Shown one piece after another: positions 63,698 through 64,000 of a stretch of DNA of 64,000 bases. Source of the DNA: Pseudotamlana agarivorans (GTDB taxonomy: Bacteria; Bacteroidota; Bacteroidia; Flavobacteriales; Flavobacteriaceae); the NCBI RefSeq assembly GCF_018860245.1, contig NZ_JAHKPD010000003.1, positions 1 through 64,000 on the forward strand, read 5' to 3'. Under the pieces are notes generated by a model, which made no database searches, was not told the origin of the DNA, and was given only the letters and a program-made list of their open reading frames with translations. The stretch's first letter is position 1; each line of letters starts with the position of its first letter. Both the position numbers and the translations under genes were made by a program.

Positions 63698-64000
63698 ATG
63701 AGGTTATTTTTTGTTTACTGCTTATGTTTACTTTCTTTCGAGGTATTCGCTCAAGATTTGGCCATTTTAAAATATAAAGGTGGTGGCGATTGGTATGGCA
63801 ATCCAACAGCTTTGCCAAACTTAATTCAATTTTGTAATAGCCATATAAACACTAAAATAAACCCAAAACCTCAAACTGTAGAAACAGGAAGTTTAGATAT
63901 TTTCCAATATCCCTTTTTGCACATGACAGGGCATGGAAATGTATTTTTTGATGAAAATGATGCTAAAAACATCCGTAACTATTTAATTTCTGGAGGTTTT
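63698..64000 (+). CDS. DUF4159 domain protein, truncated by the window end
   Basis: The first 101 residues are visible. A signal peptide (about 1-18, SFEVFA before QD) precedes LKYKGGGDWYGNPTALPNLI, DIFQYPFLHMTGHGNVFF and RNYLISGG, which match DUF4159, a domain often found beside MoxR/BatA-type genes in Bacteroidota. The ATG is 6 bp after the rsmE stop, so it probably belongs to the same operon. The remainder lies beyond base 64000. Confidence 0.82.
   Translation, partial: MRLFFVYCLCLLSFEVFAQDLAILKYKGGGDWYGNPTALPNLIQFCNSHINTKINPKPQTVETGSLDIFQYPFLHMTGHGNVFFDENDAKNIRNYLISGGF

Overview
The window looks like chromosome from a member of the Bacteroidota, most likely a marine Flavobacteriaceae. 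The evidence is AT-rich DNA, promoters of the TAnnTTTG type, starts without Shine-Dalgarno sequences, and typical gene content: bacillithiol glycosyltransferase BshA, imelysin/di-heme lipoproteins, TamB, an LptD-like protein, fused GH3/beta-lactamase and DUF4159. No rRNA, tRNA or CRISPR array was seen. Almost everything is core or housekeeping, so the interest lies in insertions, repeats and odd alleles.

Layout. 1-144: end of a transposase. 0.3-5 kb (minus): yciO, a UvrD/PcrA helicase and a membrane-anchored protein. 5-9.6 kb (plus): a secreted low-complexity protein, an FMN glutamate-synthase-type oxidoreductase and its partner. 9.7-14.9 kb (minus): patatin, M1 aminopeptidase and a PHP-ACT-ACT protein, separated by repeat-rich spacers. 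15-21.9 kb (plus): recG carrying an in-frame DUF559 nuclease element, miaE, an M90 peptidase, mutS2 and a DCC thioredoxin-like protein. 21.9-30 kb: sulfurtransferase, dicarboxylate symporter, orphan higA, aroC, lpxH-like, and a large FAD/Fe-S dehydrogenase. 30-33 kb (plus): small envelope proteins, including a PliI-like lysozyme inhibitor. 33-41 kb (minus): bshA, GH3-beta-lactamase, and an imelysin/di-heme/imelysin operon. 41.4-46.3 kb (minus): amidase, MlaD and two Fe-S proteins. 46.5-49.7 kb (plus): LptD-like and RidA. 49.7-61 kb: a hybrid kinase lacking its histidine, guaC, an ABC ATPase gene broken by one stop codon, a BadF-type kinase, gapA, pfkA and tamB. 61.3-64 kb (plus): tsaD, a parvulin, rsmE and a truncated DUF4159 gene.

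Functional themes: envelope biogenesis (LptD, TamB, MlaD, LpxH, amidase, GH3), central metabolism (pfkA-gapA), tRNA/rRNA modification (TsaD, MiaE, RsmE, possibly YciO), DNA repair (RecG, PcrA, MutS2) and probable iron uptake (imelysins).

The most striking observations are four. First, a 438-bp (146-codon) DUF559 endonuclease element with imperfect terminal inverted repeats sits exactly in frame inside recG, between helicase motifs II and III, and is not an intein. Second, two copies of a structured repeat share a pair of conserved 15-nt boxes around a perfect stem. Third, a GC-rich 14-mer, TTTCCGCGAAAGCG, occurs three times on the same strand inside genes. Fourth, a hybrid histidine kinase has Tyr in place of the phospho-accepting His.
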